Origin: Alkalihalobacterium elongatum
Lineage (GTDB): Bacteria; Bacillota; Bacilli; Bacillales; Bacillaceae_F
Reading direction: 5' to 3'
NCBI RefSeq assembly: GCF_019024285.1
Contig: NZ_WMKZ01000028.1
Span: forward strand, 1 to 61,059
DNA: 61,059 nt
A program made the position numbers and the translations under genes. The notes under the pieces were generated by a model. The model saw only the letters and a list, made by a program, of their open reading frames with translations. It was not told the DNA's origin and searched no databases. This document shows, piece after piece, positions 44,929-53,421 of the stretch. The stretch's first letter is position 1. Each line of letters starts with the position of its first letter.

Positions 44929-46592
44929 ATACCTCTCCCCCTCACTGAAAATTCTTTTTCTTGAAGCTTTCTCCAAAGTACCTTACCTGATGCGGAAATA
45001 GGTAGTTCACTAACAAATTCTATTTTTCTAGGATATTTATAGTTCGACATTCGATCCTTACACCACTCAATGATCTCATCTTCCGTAACATTTGAATAAC
45101 CATCATTTAATACGATAAGTGCCTTAACTGTTTCTCCTCTTCTTAGGTCTGGTGCTGCAATCACGCATACGGAGTGAATAGCTGGATGCTTATACATCAT
45201 CGTCTCTACTTCTACAGGCCACACTTTAAAGCCCGAAGCATTAATCATTCTTTTTTTGCGATCAACGAGGAAAAAGTATCCTTCTTCATCAAAATAACCA
45301 ATATCACCTGTAAGAAAAAAAGTTTTACCGTCCATTTCAATAAAAGAACTCTTTGTAGCTTCATCCTTCCTCCAGTAGCCATTAAATAATTGAGGACTGT
45401 TGACAATAATCTCACCTTTTTCACCAGCACCTAATGGTTTACGAGTATCGCTATCTATTACTCTTGCATCAACATCAAAGAAGGGGATTCCTAGACATTG
45501 TAATTTCGGACGATCAAGTGGATTAAAATGAGTTTGTGACATCGTCTCTGTCGAACCATATCCTTCGGCATAAAGAATACCGGTAAGTTCATATAGTTTT
45601 TCTCCAATCGCCTTTGGTAAAGGTGCACCTCCACCACCAACAACTTGCAGAGAGGAAATATCATATTGTGGTAAATTAGGATTCGAGAGAAAATCAATCA
45701 TCATCGTGCTAATATTAACCCAATGAGTACAACCCAATTCGTGAATAAGGCTCCCAGCCATATCACGGTCCCACCTCATCATGAGTACGATGGTTCCACC
45801 TGCTTGTATCGTCGAATTCATCGAATGTTGCATCCCTGTCACATGAAATAGAGGCAATGTCGTTAAGGCAACTGTTTGCGGGCTATAACTTCCCCATATC
45901 GTTGTTCCCGAAATATTGGCTTGAACATTTTTATGAGAATGAATACAGCCTTTAGGGTCTCCTGTCGTTCCAGAAGTATATATAATTAATGCTTCCGTCC
46001 CTCCACCACTGTAAGCACCTACATTATTCGAAACAGTATTTGCATTTTTCCAGTAATGAACATTCAGATAATCTATCTTAGATGAAACTTTACTGTTTTT
46101 AATCTCTGGAAAATCTTCACCTGCATATGAAGAATAATTAGATAGAATGACTTGTGTTAAAGAGGTTGTATTTATTAAAGGCTGTATTTGATCGAATAAT
46201 GACTCATCTAGAAAAGCAACGCTTGCTTGGCTGTCTGTGATAAAATAAGCAAGTTCTTCCGTTTTATTCATTGGGTTAATAGGAACAACTATTGCATTAA
46301 TACTTAAGATGGCATAATAAGAAATGATGAATTGAGGACAATTTTGCATATAAAGTAGTACACGATCACCACGACTAACATTAAATTCCTTCTCTAAGAA
46401 ACTAGCTTTTTTCTTCACTTCTTCGAGCAAATCTTTATACGTTAATACGTTACCGTAGAAATATACCGCTGCCTTATTTGGATACCTTTTTGCTGAAACT
46501 TCTAAATTATCGACTATACTAGTTTCTGGAATTGTTAATGATTTAGATATTCTTTTCGGCCAAAATTCATAATGATTTTTAACCATTCCCAT
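44925..46592 (-). CDS. Fatty-acid/aryl-CoA ligase (AMP-forming)
   Basis: The 555-aa ligase has LIIYTSGTTGDPKGCIHSHKN, LPLFHVTGMQHSMN, YAEGYGSTETMSQTHFNP and the hinge FFLTGDIGYFDEEGYFFLVDRKKRM, ending in SASGKVLWRKLQEKEF. Length and motifs fit the long-chain or aryl acyl-CoA ligase group. It is coupled to the ACAD gene by a 4-nt overlap and is 5 nt downstream of the thioesterase gene. I take ATG 46592, six bases after GGGGTG, over the GTG at 46601 that overlaps the thioesterase stop. The protein differs clearly from the other ligase, so different substrates are likely. Confidence 0.9.
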   Translation of the reverse strand: MGMVKNHYEFWPKRISKSLTIPETSIVDNLEVSAKRYPNKAAVYFYGNVLTYKDLLEEVKKKASFLEKEFNVSRGDRVLLYMQNCPQFIISYYAILSINAIVVPINPMNKTEELAYFITDSQASVAFLDESLFDQIQPLINTTSLTQVILSNYSSYAGEDFPEIKNSKVSSKIDYLNVHYWKNANTVSNNVGAYSGGGTEALIIYTSGTTGDPKGCIHSHKNVQANISGTTIWGSYSPQTVALTTLPLFHVTGMQHSMNSTIQAGGTIVLMMRWDRDMAGSLIHELGCTHWVNISTMMIDFLSNPNLPQYDISSLQVVGGGGAPLPKAIGEKLYELTGILYAEGYGSTETMSQTHFNPLDRPKLQCLGIPFFDVDARVIDSDTRKPLGAGEKGEIIVNSPQLFNGYWRKDEATKSSFIEMDGKTFFLTGDIGYFDEEGYFFLVDRKKRMINASGFKVWPVEVETMMYKHPAIHSVCVIAAPDLRRGETVKALIVLNDGYSNVTEDEIIEWCKDRMSNYKYPRKIEFVSELPISASGKVLWRKLQEKEFSVRGRGI

Positions 46593-46597
46593 AGACG

Positions 46598-46999
46598 TCA
46601 CCCCGATAAATAAAATTGATATAGTTGGTCACGGATAAAGTCAGGTATCGTCTCACTTTCTTGTTTGTCAAAATTAAAGTACACAAGCACAGATTGACTA
46701 TCGGCAATTAGTTGGTTCGTTTTCGTTTCATAAAGTTTTTGCTCCATCTGAATACTTTTGTTACCGATTTTTGTAAAATAGGTTTCAATATATAACTCTT
46801 TTCCGAAATAAGCTTGATTAACGAAATTACATCCAGTAGAAGCTAAAATAAAAGACCATTGGCTAATATCGACTTCATGTACTTTTTGTATGAGTTCAAT
46901 TCGTGCCTGTTCAAAATAGATAAAATAACTAATATTACTCACATGACCTAAAGCATCTGTTTCACTAAAACGGACATGTATATCGGTAAGATGTTTCAT
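46598..46999 (-). CDS. YbgC-type acyl-CoA thioesterase (hotdog fold)
   Basis: The 133-aa protein begins IHVRFSETDALGHVSNISYFIYFEQARIE, the helix and active-site Asp of 4HBT/YbgC-type hotdog thioesterases, and continues with FVNQAYFGKELYIETYFTKIG. It would hydrolyse acyl-CoA, perhaps to release a stalled intermediate or free CoA. It opens a three-gene unit with the second ligase and the first acyl-CoA dehydrogenase. AAGGAGATT precedes ATG. Confidence 0.87.
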   Translation of the reverse strand: MKHLTDIHVRFSETDALGHVSNISYFIYFEQARIELIQKVHEVDISQWSFILASTGCNFVNQAYFGKELYIETYFTKIGNKSIQMEQKLYETKTNQLIADSQSVLVYFNFDKQESETIPDFIRDQLYQFYLSG

Positions 47000-47064
47000 C
47001 CATAATCTCCTTCTTCATGCATTTTCATTATAAGGAACATTTATTTTAATCTAACATAGAAGGA

Positions 47065-47091
47065 TGTCAGGGGGGACAATCCACCCTGACA
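47065..47091 (-). terminator. Stem-loop downstream of the second acyl-CoA dehydrogenase
   Basis: TGTCAGGG (47065-47072) pairs with CCCTGACA (47084-47091), between the dehydrogenase stop and the thioesterase start. The T-run is poor. Confidence 0.5.
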
Positions 47092-47116
47092 ATTGAGGTT
47101 GCTTTACTTACAGTAA

Positions 47117-48325
47117 TTACTGATCGTACCCTTTTAATTCTAGACGGCCAATATCTCGGCGGTGAACTTCATCTGGACCATCAACAAGACGAAGAGTACG
47201 TGCGTTAGCCCAATGAGCAGCAAGAGGGAAATCATCCGAAACTCCACCGCCGCCGTGTGCTTGTATCGCACGGTCAATTACGTTTAAGCAAGCTTTAGGA
47301 GCTGCTACTTTAATCATTGCAATTTCCTTTCTCGCTTCTTTGTTTCCGTACTTATCCATTTTATAAGCAGCATTTAGTGTTAATAAACGAGCTTGATCAA
47401 TTTCTAAACGAGATTCGGCAATCCACTCTCTGATTACACCTTGTTCAGCTAGCGCTTTTCCAAACGTTACTCTTTCACGAGTTCTACGGCATAGTAGCTC
47501 TAAAGCACGCTCTGCAGCACCAATCGCTCTCATACAATGATGGATACGACCTGGTCCAAGACGACCTTGAGCAATTGCGAATCCTTTTCCTTCCCCTAAT
47601 AGAATATTCTCTACAGGTACTCTGACATCTTTAAACTCTACCTCACAGTGACCATGAGGAGCGTGATCATAACCAAACACATTTAACGGACGAACGACTG
47701 TAACACCTGGTGTATCCATTGGTACTAGAACCATAGACTGTTGTTCATGCCTCGGTCCATTTGGGTCGGTTTTTCCCATAAAAATTGCAATTTTACACCT
47801 TGGATCTCCAGCGCCCGATGTCCACCATTTTCTAGCGTTAATAACATAATGATCGCCATCTCTTACAATACTACCTTGAATGTTCGTTGCGTCTGATGAT
47901 GCGACAGCAGGCTCTGTCATCGCAAAGCATGATCTAATTTCACCTGCTAAAAGCGGTTCAAGCCACTGTTTCTTTTGTTCTTCCGTACCGTAACGAATTA
48001 ATACTTCCATATTTCCTGTATCAGGAGCATTACAGTTAAAAATTTCTGGGCCAATTAATGAACGTCCCATAATTTCTGCAAGCGGAGCATATTCTACATT
48101 TGTTAAACCATTTTCCACCTCATGAGCTGGTAGGAATAAATTCCATAGCCCCGCATTTTTTGCCTTTTGTTTTAACTCTTCTACGATCGGTGGAATCTCC
48201 CATCTTGATGCCGCTTGGTTTAATTGTTCTTCATACAATGCTTCATTTGGATACACGTACTCTTCCATAAAGTTTGTTAATCTTTCTTGTAACTCTAGAC
48301 TCTCTTTTGAATATTCAAATTGCAT
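47117..48325 (-). CDS. ACAD10/11-type acyl-CoA dehydrogenase family protein
   Basis: The 402-aa flavoprotein closely resembles the ACAD domain of ACAD11: [93 protein letters not shown] and [14 protein letters not shown]. The position of the usual catalytic Glu is Asp in DGPDEVH (382-388). In Pseudomonas the relative LvaC removes phosphate from a 4-phosphoacyl-CoA. The ATG follows TAGGAGGGG. It is next to the racemase-like gene, 68 bases away. Confidence 0.9.
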   Translation of the reverse strand: MQFEYSKESLELQERLTNFMEEYVYPNEALYEEQLNQAASRWEIPPIVEELKQKAKNAGLWNLFLPAHEVENGLTNVEYAPLAEIMGRSLIGPEIFNCNAPDTGNMEVLIRYGTEEQKKQWLEPLLAGEIRSCFAMTEPAVASSDATNIQGSIVRDGDHYVINARKWWTSGAGDPRCKIAIFMGKTDPNGPRHEQQSMVLVPMDTPGVTVVRPLNVFGYDHAPHGHCEVEFKDVRVPVENILLGEGKGFAIAQGRLGPGRIHHCMRAIGAAERALELLCRRTRERVTFGKALAEQGVIREWIAESRLEIDQARLLTLNAAYKMDKYGNKEARKEIAMIKVAAPKACLNVIDRAIQAHGGGGVSDDFPLAAHWANARTLRLVDGPDEVHRRDIGRLELKGYDQ

Positions 48326-48393
48326 GATACCCCTCCTAAAATTTGTATAAAAATATAAATCGAAATATTGCCATTACTATATCTATTAAACTT

Positions 48394-49560
48394 TTAAATA
48401 TTTAATTCTTTGATTTCATCACTAGAGTAACCTAGCTCAGCCAAAATCTCATTGTTATGTTCACCTAGTTTAGGGGCTTGGAAACGGATTTCACCAGGAG
48501 TTTCTGAAAGTTTAATAGGCACTCCAATTTGTTGTATTTTCCCTAAATTCGGATCGTAGATTTCCTTAATGAGTTGACGATGGACCACTTGTGGATTTTC
48601 AATAACTTCATCAAAATTTAACAAAGGTGCAACACAAGCATCTACTCCATCAAACAAATCTGTCCACTCTGCCAACGTTTTTTGCTGTATGACAGCTTGA
48701 ATTTCTGCCTTCATTTTAGTCTGTTGTTCCATTGGAGCCTCAAGTTGCGGTATTAAATCATCTCTGCCAATCGTCTTACAAAATTCAACCCAAAACTTTG
48801 GCTCTAATGCACCCACAGATATAAAACGCTGGTCTTTCGTCTCATATACTTCATAACATGCAAGCCCGCCATTTAAAACCGATTGCCCTCTTCCAGGAAG
48901 ACTCTTTGTTGCTATATAGTCTGGTAACAGTGTTTGCAGCCAAGAAATCGATCCATCTAACATCGAAATGTCTACAAATTGCCCTTTACCCGATTTATTT
49001 CTTTCAAGGAGCGCCAACAAAATACCGTTGATAGCCATTTGTGCACCACCACCAATGTCAGCAATCTGGACAGATGATGAAACTGGCTTTCCTTTTTGCT
49101 CACCTTGTTGGCCTAACAAACCAGCAAAGCTTAAATAATTTATATCATGACCTGGATATTGTGAATAAGGACCATCTTGACCATAGCCTGTAATCGCACA
49201 GTAAATTAATTTAGGGTTAATCTCTCTTAACGTTTCGTAGTCTAAGCCTAATCTCTCCATAACACCTGGACGAAACGATTCTACTAATATATCCGCTGTT
49301 TCTACCATTCGTTTAAATAGTTTTGCCCCTGTTTCTGTTTTGAGGTCTAAGGCTACACTTCTTTTATTACGGTTTAGTGAAAGAAACATATGACTATGAC
49401 CATCAACCTGCGGCTGATTCCAGCGTGCATAGTCGCCAACTTTAGGATCTTCAATTTTAATTACATCTGCTCCAAAGTCTGCAAGAGTTAATGTACAAAA
49501 TGGCCCTGGCAGTAACCGACTTAAATCTAGTACACGAATATTTTCTAATGGTAGTGGCAA
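48394..49560 (-). CDS. CaiB/BaiF family, alpha-methylacyl-CoA racemase-like
   Basis: The 388-aa class III CoA-transferase fold protein opens IRVLDLSRLLPGPFCTLTLADFGADVIKIE and contains DPKVGDYARW. It has YPGHDINYLSFAG with His138, and SSVQIADIGGGAQMAINGILLALLER with Asp168. This His/Asp pair, in GHDINY and ADxGGG, is the catalytic pair of alpha-methylacyl-CoA racemases (AMACR/MCR), while formyl-CoA-type transferases show a different Asp pattern. It would racemise 2-methylacyl-CoA. The TTG start at 49560 has AAGAGGTG five bases upstream. It is the distal member of a two-gene unit with the second ACAD. Confidence 0.83.
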   Translation of the reverse strand: MPLPLENIRVLDLSRLLPGPFCTLTLADFGADVIKIEDPKVGDYARWNQPQVDGHSHMFLSLNRNKRSVALDLKTETGAKLFKRMVETADILVESFRPGVMERLGLDYETLREINPKLIYCAITGYGQDGPYSQYPGHDINYLSFAGLLGQQGEQKGKPVSSSVQIADIGGGAQMAINGILLALLERNKSGKGQFVDISMLDGSISWLQTLLPDYIATKSLPGRGQSVLNGGLACYEVYETKDQRFISVGALEPKFWVEFCKTIGRDDLIPQLEAPMEQQTKMKAEIQAVIQQKTLAEWTDLFDGVDACVAPLLNFDEVIENPQVVHRQLIKEIYDPNLGKIQQIGVPIKLSETPGEIRFQAPKLGEHNNEILAELGYSSDEIKELNI

Positions 49561-49610
49561 ATGAACACCTCTTTTCTAGTATTTTTAACAAACGTGTAAT
49601 CTTTTAATCT

Positions 49611-49644
49611 CTTACATAATCCTCCGTTTATGTAAGTGCTTTCA
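49611..49644. promoter_or_regulatory. Shared motif and cre-like site upstream of the racemase-like gene
   Basis: TTTATGTAAGTGCTT (49627-49641) matches TTTATGTAAATGCTT at 54618-54632 in 14 of 15 bases. TGTAAGTGCTTTCA (49631-49644) fits the CcpA cre consensus TGWAANCGNTNWCA with one mismatch. CTTACATAA/TTATGTAAG (49611-49619, 49628-49636) is an inverted repeat. Confidence 0.55.
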
Positions 49645-49756
49645 AGTAACTTTTTCTTAATAATAACAATAGTCTGTATTTTTTACAAGTGTTTACTTTT
49701 TGAATTTATATTTAAATTTTGATCATTACTAATCTTGTATAAATTTTAGTCATTGT

Positions 49757-50515
49757 TTAACGCTTAAAAGCTGCAGCTCCATCATCTACAAATGTAACAT
49801 GAGCATTCACGAAAGACGCATCATCACTTGCTAGAAAAGCAACAACCTTTGCTACTTCTTCTGCTTTCCCTGCCCTTCTTCTCATTTGTCCTTTTTCAAT
49901 TTGCCCCCAAACTTCAGTGTTTTCCTTCCACTCTGAAACGATATTCGTATCAATTAAACCTGGAGCAATTGCGGTAACTCGTATATTGTATTTTGCTAAG
50001 TCAAGCGCTGCTGCCTTTGTCATCATTACAACTGCACCTTTACTTGCATGGTATGGGAATTGTTTACGATCGGCAATGAAACCATAAACAGACGCCGTAT
50101 TTATAATCACGCCCCCTGTATCTTTCATCGCATTTCCTGCAGCCTTAATACCGTAAAATACACCGTGTTGATTAATAGCCACTGTTCGTTCATACTCTTC
50201 TATAGACATCTCTAATACATTACTTGGTTGATTTTCCACCCCAGCGTTATTAAACATAACATCAATTTTTCCAAACTGATCGATCGTTTGGTGCACAAGA
50301 GCTTCAACACTGTCATAGGATGCGCAATCTACTCGAACGGCTATAGAAGTGCCGCCAAGTTCAGCTAGTTCAGAAACCGTTTGTTGGGCTCCTTCTATAT
50401 TAATGTCTGCTACTACAACTTTTGCTCCCTCACGGATAAATTCTTTTGCTGTTGCCCGGCCGATTCCTGATGCACCACCAGTAATAACTGCTACTTTATC
50501 TTGTAATCTCAACAT
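49757..50515 (-). CDS. SDR family oxidoreductase
   Basis: The 252-aa classical SDR shows ITGGASGIGRATA, VVADINIEGAQQ (an acidic residue after the second strand suggests NAD), NNAGVENQ, Ser in NTASVYG, Tyr-Lys in YHASK and ending FVNAHVTFVDDGAAA. It likely oxidises a secondary alcohol such as a 3-hydroxyacyl-CoA, but no substrate is indicated by sequence. It lies 21 bases downstream of fadH and is in the same unit; AGGGAGTGAGC lies upstream of ATG (reading on its own strand). Confidence 0.88.
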   Translation of the reverse strand: MLRLQDKVAVITGGASGIGRATAKEFIREGAKVVVADINIEGAQQTVSELAELGGTSIAVRVDCASYDSVEALVHQTIDQFGKIDVMFNNAGVENQPSNVLEMSIEEYERTVAINQHGVFYGIKAAGNAMKDTGGVIINTASVYGFIADRKQFPYHASKGAVVMMTKAAALDLAKYNIRVTAIAPGLIDTNIVSEWKENTEVWGQIEKGQMRRRAGKAEEVAKVVAFLASDDASFVNAHVTFVDDGAAAFKR

Positions 50516-50536
50516 AGCTCACTCCCATTTCTAATT

Positions 50537-51316
50537 TTATATTTCAAAGCTACTGTTATTTAACCACTGAGCACCGTCGATTGTAATACATTCTCCATTA
50601 ATGTACTGTGCTGCTGGTGATAGTAAAAAGTGTGCTAAATTTGCAACTTCCTCCGTTGTTCCTAGACGTTTTGATGGAATGCTATTTAATACTTTTTCAG
50701 CCTGCTTTTCAGTAGGCCATAATTTTTCAACTGCACCCGTTTCTGCAATTGGTCCAGGTGCAATGGCATTTAAGCGTATTCCGTATTTCTTGCCCCATTC
50801 AACCGCTAAAGTTCGAGTCATCGCTAAAACTCCAGCTTTAGCCGCAGCTGAATGAACAGTACCTGGACTCGCCATCCATGCATATGTCGTTGATATATTT
50901 AAAACTGAACCTTTGTGACCGTTCTCAATCCACTCTTTACCTACTGTTTGAGTACAATACCACGTTCCATTTAATACGATATCAACGACTGCATGCCATC
51001 CGTTTAAAGATAAATCCTCTGAATCACAAATGAAGTTTCCTGCAGCATTATTTACAAGGTGATCAATTTTACCAAATGCCTGCTTCGTATCCTCAACCAT
51101 TTTCTTAACTGCTTCTGGATCTCTTACGTCCATTTGCAAGCACAGTACTTGGTTATCAAATGTTTCAATTTCTCTTTTCGCTTCCTCCAATTTTTCTAAT
51201 GTTCTTCCAGTAATAACGACATTCGCACCTTCTTCGGCAAATTTTTTAGCCATACCTTTACCAATCCCACTTCCTCCACCAGTGACAATGACTACATTTC
51301 CTTTCATGATAACCAC
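50537..51316 (-). CDS. fadH: 2,4-dienoyl-CoA reductase-like SDR
   Basis: The 259-aa protein matches Bacillus FadH. It shows VTGGGSGIGKGMAKKFAEEG, VNNAAGNFICDSEDLSLNGW, IVLNGTWYCTQTVGKEW and NISTTYAWMASPGTVHSAAAKAG, where Lys is followed by Ala-Gly and no Tyr of the YxxxK motif is seen, as in dienoyl-CoA reductases. It would remove double bonds at even positions of acyl-CoA chains using NADPH. A GTG at 51316 and an ATG at 51307 are both possible starts. The gene is 21 bases upstream of an SDR. Confidence 0.87.
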   Translation of the reverse strand: MVIMKGNVVIVTGGGSGIGKGMAKKFAEEGANVVITGRTLEKLEEAKREIETFDNQVLCLQMDVRDPEAVKKMVEDTKQAFGKIDHLVNNAAGNFICDSEDLSLNGWHAVVDIVLNGTWYCTQTVGKEWIENGHKGSVLNISTTYAWMASPGTVHSAAAKAGVLAMTRTLAVEWGKKYGIRLNAIAPGPIAETGAVEKLWPTEKQAEKVLNSIPSKRLGTTEEVANLAHFLLSPAAQYINGECITIDGAQWLNNSSFEI

Positions 51317-51410
51317 ATTCCCCTCGTTAAGTTAATTGTTGTTTTAAATCTCGTTTTATATCATTTTGATGTACGATACTTTTGTAAACGCTATCATTTA
51401 TTTATGCTAG

Positions 51411-51965
51411 TTATTGCTTCGGAATGACTTCTTCTTCTACTTCCCCAGTAACTGTTAATGAAGGTTCTGGACTCGTTAAGTTTCTAATAATAAGGAAGAT
51501 AATCTCTATGATTAACATCCCAAATCCTATCGGGACTAAAAATATGAAAGGATATAGAGGATACATCTTTCCACCAGCAGGAAAGGCTAACCCTTCCTCT
51601 ACCCCGCTAAGTCCGTACTGCAGCCCGAAGTAGAATACTAAAGAGAACAAGACTAATTCAACAAACAATAGCAGGATTACAATCAGTTTTTGAATTTTTT
51701 TACTTAACTTTGAGACGATCATTGTAATTCGTGGAAATATCCCTGTTCCATATGCGTAAGCAACTCCAGGAAATAGTGCAAGCGGCATAAAATAGTACCT
51801 AACAATTTCATAGTTTCCTGGAATCGACTTTGAAAGTATATTCCTACTAAGCACATCTGCAACAATAAAAACCATCATTAAAAACAAGCAAATACCACTT
51901 ATGATCAATCCGATAAATTTAATTCGACTATAGATCACATAACTCTTTTTCAATATTGCTGGCAT
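51411..51965 (-). CDS. dctQ: TRAP transporter small permease (DctQ)
   Basis: The 184-aa protein has four membrane helices of DctQ type: FIGLIISGICLFLMMVFIVADVL near residue 20, then YYFMPLALFPGVAYAYGTG, LIVILLLFVELVLFSLVFYFG, and FIFLVPIGFGMLIIEIIFL. With DctM and DctP it forms a sodium-driven importer of carboxylates. The ATG at 51965 is 8 bases after AGGAGG, better than the GTG at 51974. It ends 30 bases after the large permease (which is transcribed first). Confidence 0.9.
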   Translation of the reverse strand: MPAILKKSYVIYSRIKFIGLIISGICLFLMMVFIVADVLSRNILSKSIPGNYEIVRYYFMPLALFPGVAYAYGTGIFPRITMIVSKLSKKIQKLIVILLLFVELVLFSLVFYFGLQYGLSGVEEGLAFPAGGKMYPLYPFIFLVPIGFGMLIIEIIFLIIRNLTSPEPSLTVTGEVEEEVIPKQ

Positions 51966-51995
51966 ACATAACACCTCCTAAGTTTTCTAGTCATC

Positions 51996-53300
51996 TTACA
52001 TCGTACTTGGTAGCCATGTAGCAAGGGCTGGGAAAATAATTAATAATCCACAGACAACAACAGCTACAACGACTGCAAATACTGTAGTGTAGCGGAACAC
52101 ACTCTCTACAGATATTTTACTTACACTAGAAACCGCATAGACACTTAGGCCAACTGGAGGAGTTATAAGTCCTAAAGTACAAATGACCGAAACAAAAATC
52201 CCGAACCACAACACATCTACATTCATCATTTGAATAATTGGTAATAACACAGGTAAGGTCATTAAGATTACCGCAGCACCTTCGATAAACATGAAAAGGA
52301 CAAAAAATACAACCGTTAGTATCATTAACACTAATGCTGGGTATTCAATTAATGGACCCATCATTTCCACAAGTTTTCTCGGTAATAACGAAAGAGATAC
52401 AAATCGACTAAATATCTTTGCACCGATTAAAATGAGAATAACCATTCCAGTTACTTTAATCGTTTCATTAAAAGAGTTAATTAGGAATGTTTTATTAACT
52501 TTACCTAAAATTAAAGCTGCGATAAAAGCTGCAAATGCACCGACTGCACCTGCCTCCGTTGGAGTAACAAAACCAGCGTATATGCCTCCAAATATAATCG
52601 TTGCAATAAATAAACCTACAAATGTAACGATAAATATTCGCGAAGTATCAATATGCTTATACTTAATAACTTCTCCAGTTACATCTTCGCTTTTTGTTTT
52701 ATTGAGCCAATAGAACATACAGCCTATAAAAACAAACATGATCATTACACCAGGAATTATGGCTCCGATAAATAGGTCTCCGATCGGTGTTTCTGTTATG
52801 ACCCCGTATAAAATCAAGATAATACTTGGGGGGATAATCCCAGATAAAGATCCACCAGCTGCTGCAACTGCACCTGCTAAACTATCCTTAAACCCATGCT
52901 TCTTTAATTCTGGTACGGCAACTTGACCGAGTGAGGCAGAAGTTGCTGTACCCGATCCAGAAACAGCTCCCAATAATCCGCCAACAATAATTGTTAAGGC
53001 ACCTAGCATACCTGTTTTTCCTCTAGATATGTTATATACGATCGTAAACATATCTCTAACGATGCCAGCCTGCAAAATAAACTGTGCCATCAGTACAAAC
53101 AAAGGAATTGTTGTTAATGTATAACTAGCCGCCTGAATAAATGGATCATTACGCAGGAAACCTGGCAATATTGCAGTTCCTTCAACTAAAATGAGTCCGA
53201 TAATACCAACTGCTAGAAGGACAGAATGGATATATAAACCTGACAATAATAATAAGAAAAATACTGTTCCAACAATTATTATAAGTAAAAAATCTGGCAC
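51996..53300 (-). CDS. dctM: TRAP transporter large permease (DctM)
   Basis: The 434-aa polytopic protein shows the DctM signatures LLGAVSGSGTATSASLGQVAVPEL, AAAGGSLSGIIPPSIILILYGVITE, GFVTPTEAGAVGAFAAF, and GLITPPVGLSVYAV. It is the ion-coupled membrane subunit. The start is GTG at 53300, just after GGGGTGAG. An attenuator-like hairpin separates it from dctP, which may reduce permease expression relative to the binding protein. Confidence 0.92.
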   Translation of the reverse strand: MPDFLLIIIVGTVFFLLLLSGLYIHSVLLAVGIIGLILVEGTAILPGFLRNDPFIQAASYTLTTIPLFVLMAQFILQAGIVRDMFTIVYNISRGKTGMLGALTIIVGGLLGAVSGSGTATSASLGQVAVPELKKHGFKDSLAGAVAAAGGSLSGIIPPSIILILYGVITETPIGDLFIGAIIPGVMIMFVFIGCMFYWLNKTKSEDVTGEVIKYKHIDTSRIFIVTFVGLFIATIIFGGIYAGFVTPTEAGAVGAFAAFIAALILGKVNKTFLINSFNETIKVTGMVILILIGAKIFSRFVSLSLLPRKLVEMMGPLIEYPALVLMILTVVFFVLFMFIEGAAVILMTLPVLLPIIQMMNVDVLWFGIFVSVICTLGLITPPVGLSVYAVSSVSKISVESVFRYTTVFAVVVAVVVCGLLIIFPALATWLPSTM

Positions 53301-53375
53301 AATCTCACCCCTTACTATACTAGTGGAAGCATTCTATCTATCTAATTTATTTCCATGTAGATATTGATAAAATGC

Positions 53376-53398
53376 CTACCGCTTCTATGAAGCGGTAG
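53376..53398 (-). terminator. Hairpin between dctP and dctM, possible attenuator
   Basis: CTACCGCTTC (53376-53385) and GAAGCGGTAG (53389-53398) form a perfect 10-bp stem with a 3-nt loop. The tail GCATTTTATC is only moderately T-rich, so partial read-through is likely. Confidence 0.65.
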
Positions 53399-53421
53399 AC
53401 CTATGACTTACTTTGTTAGAG

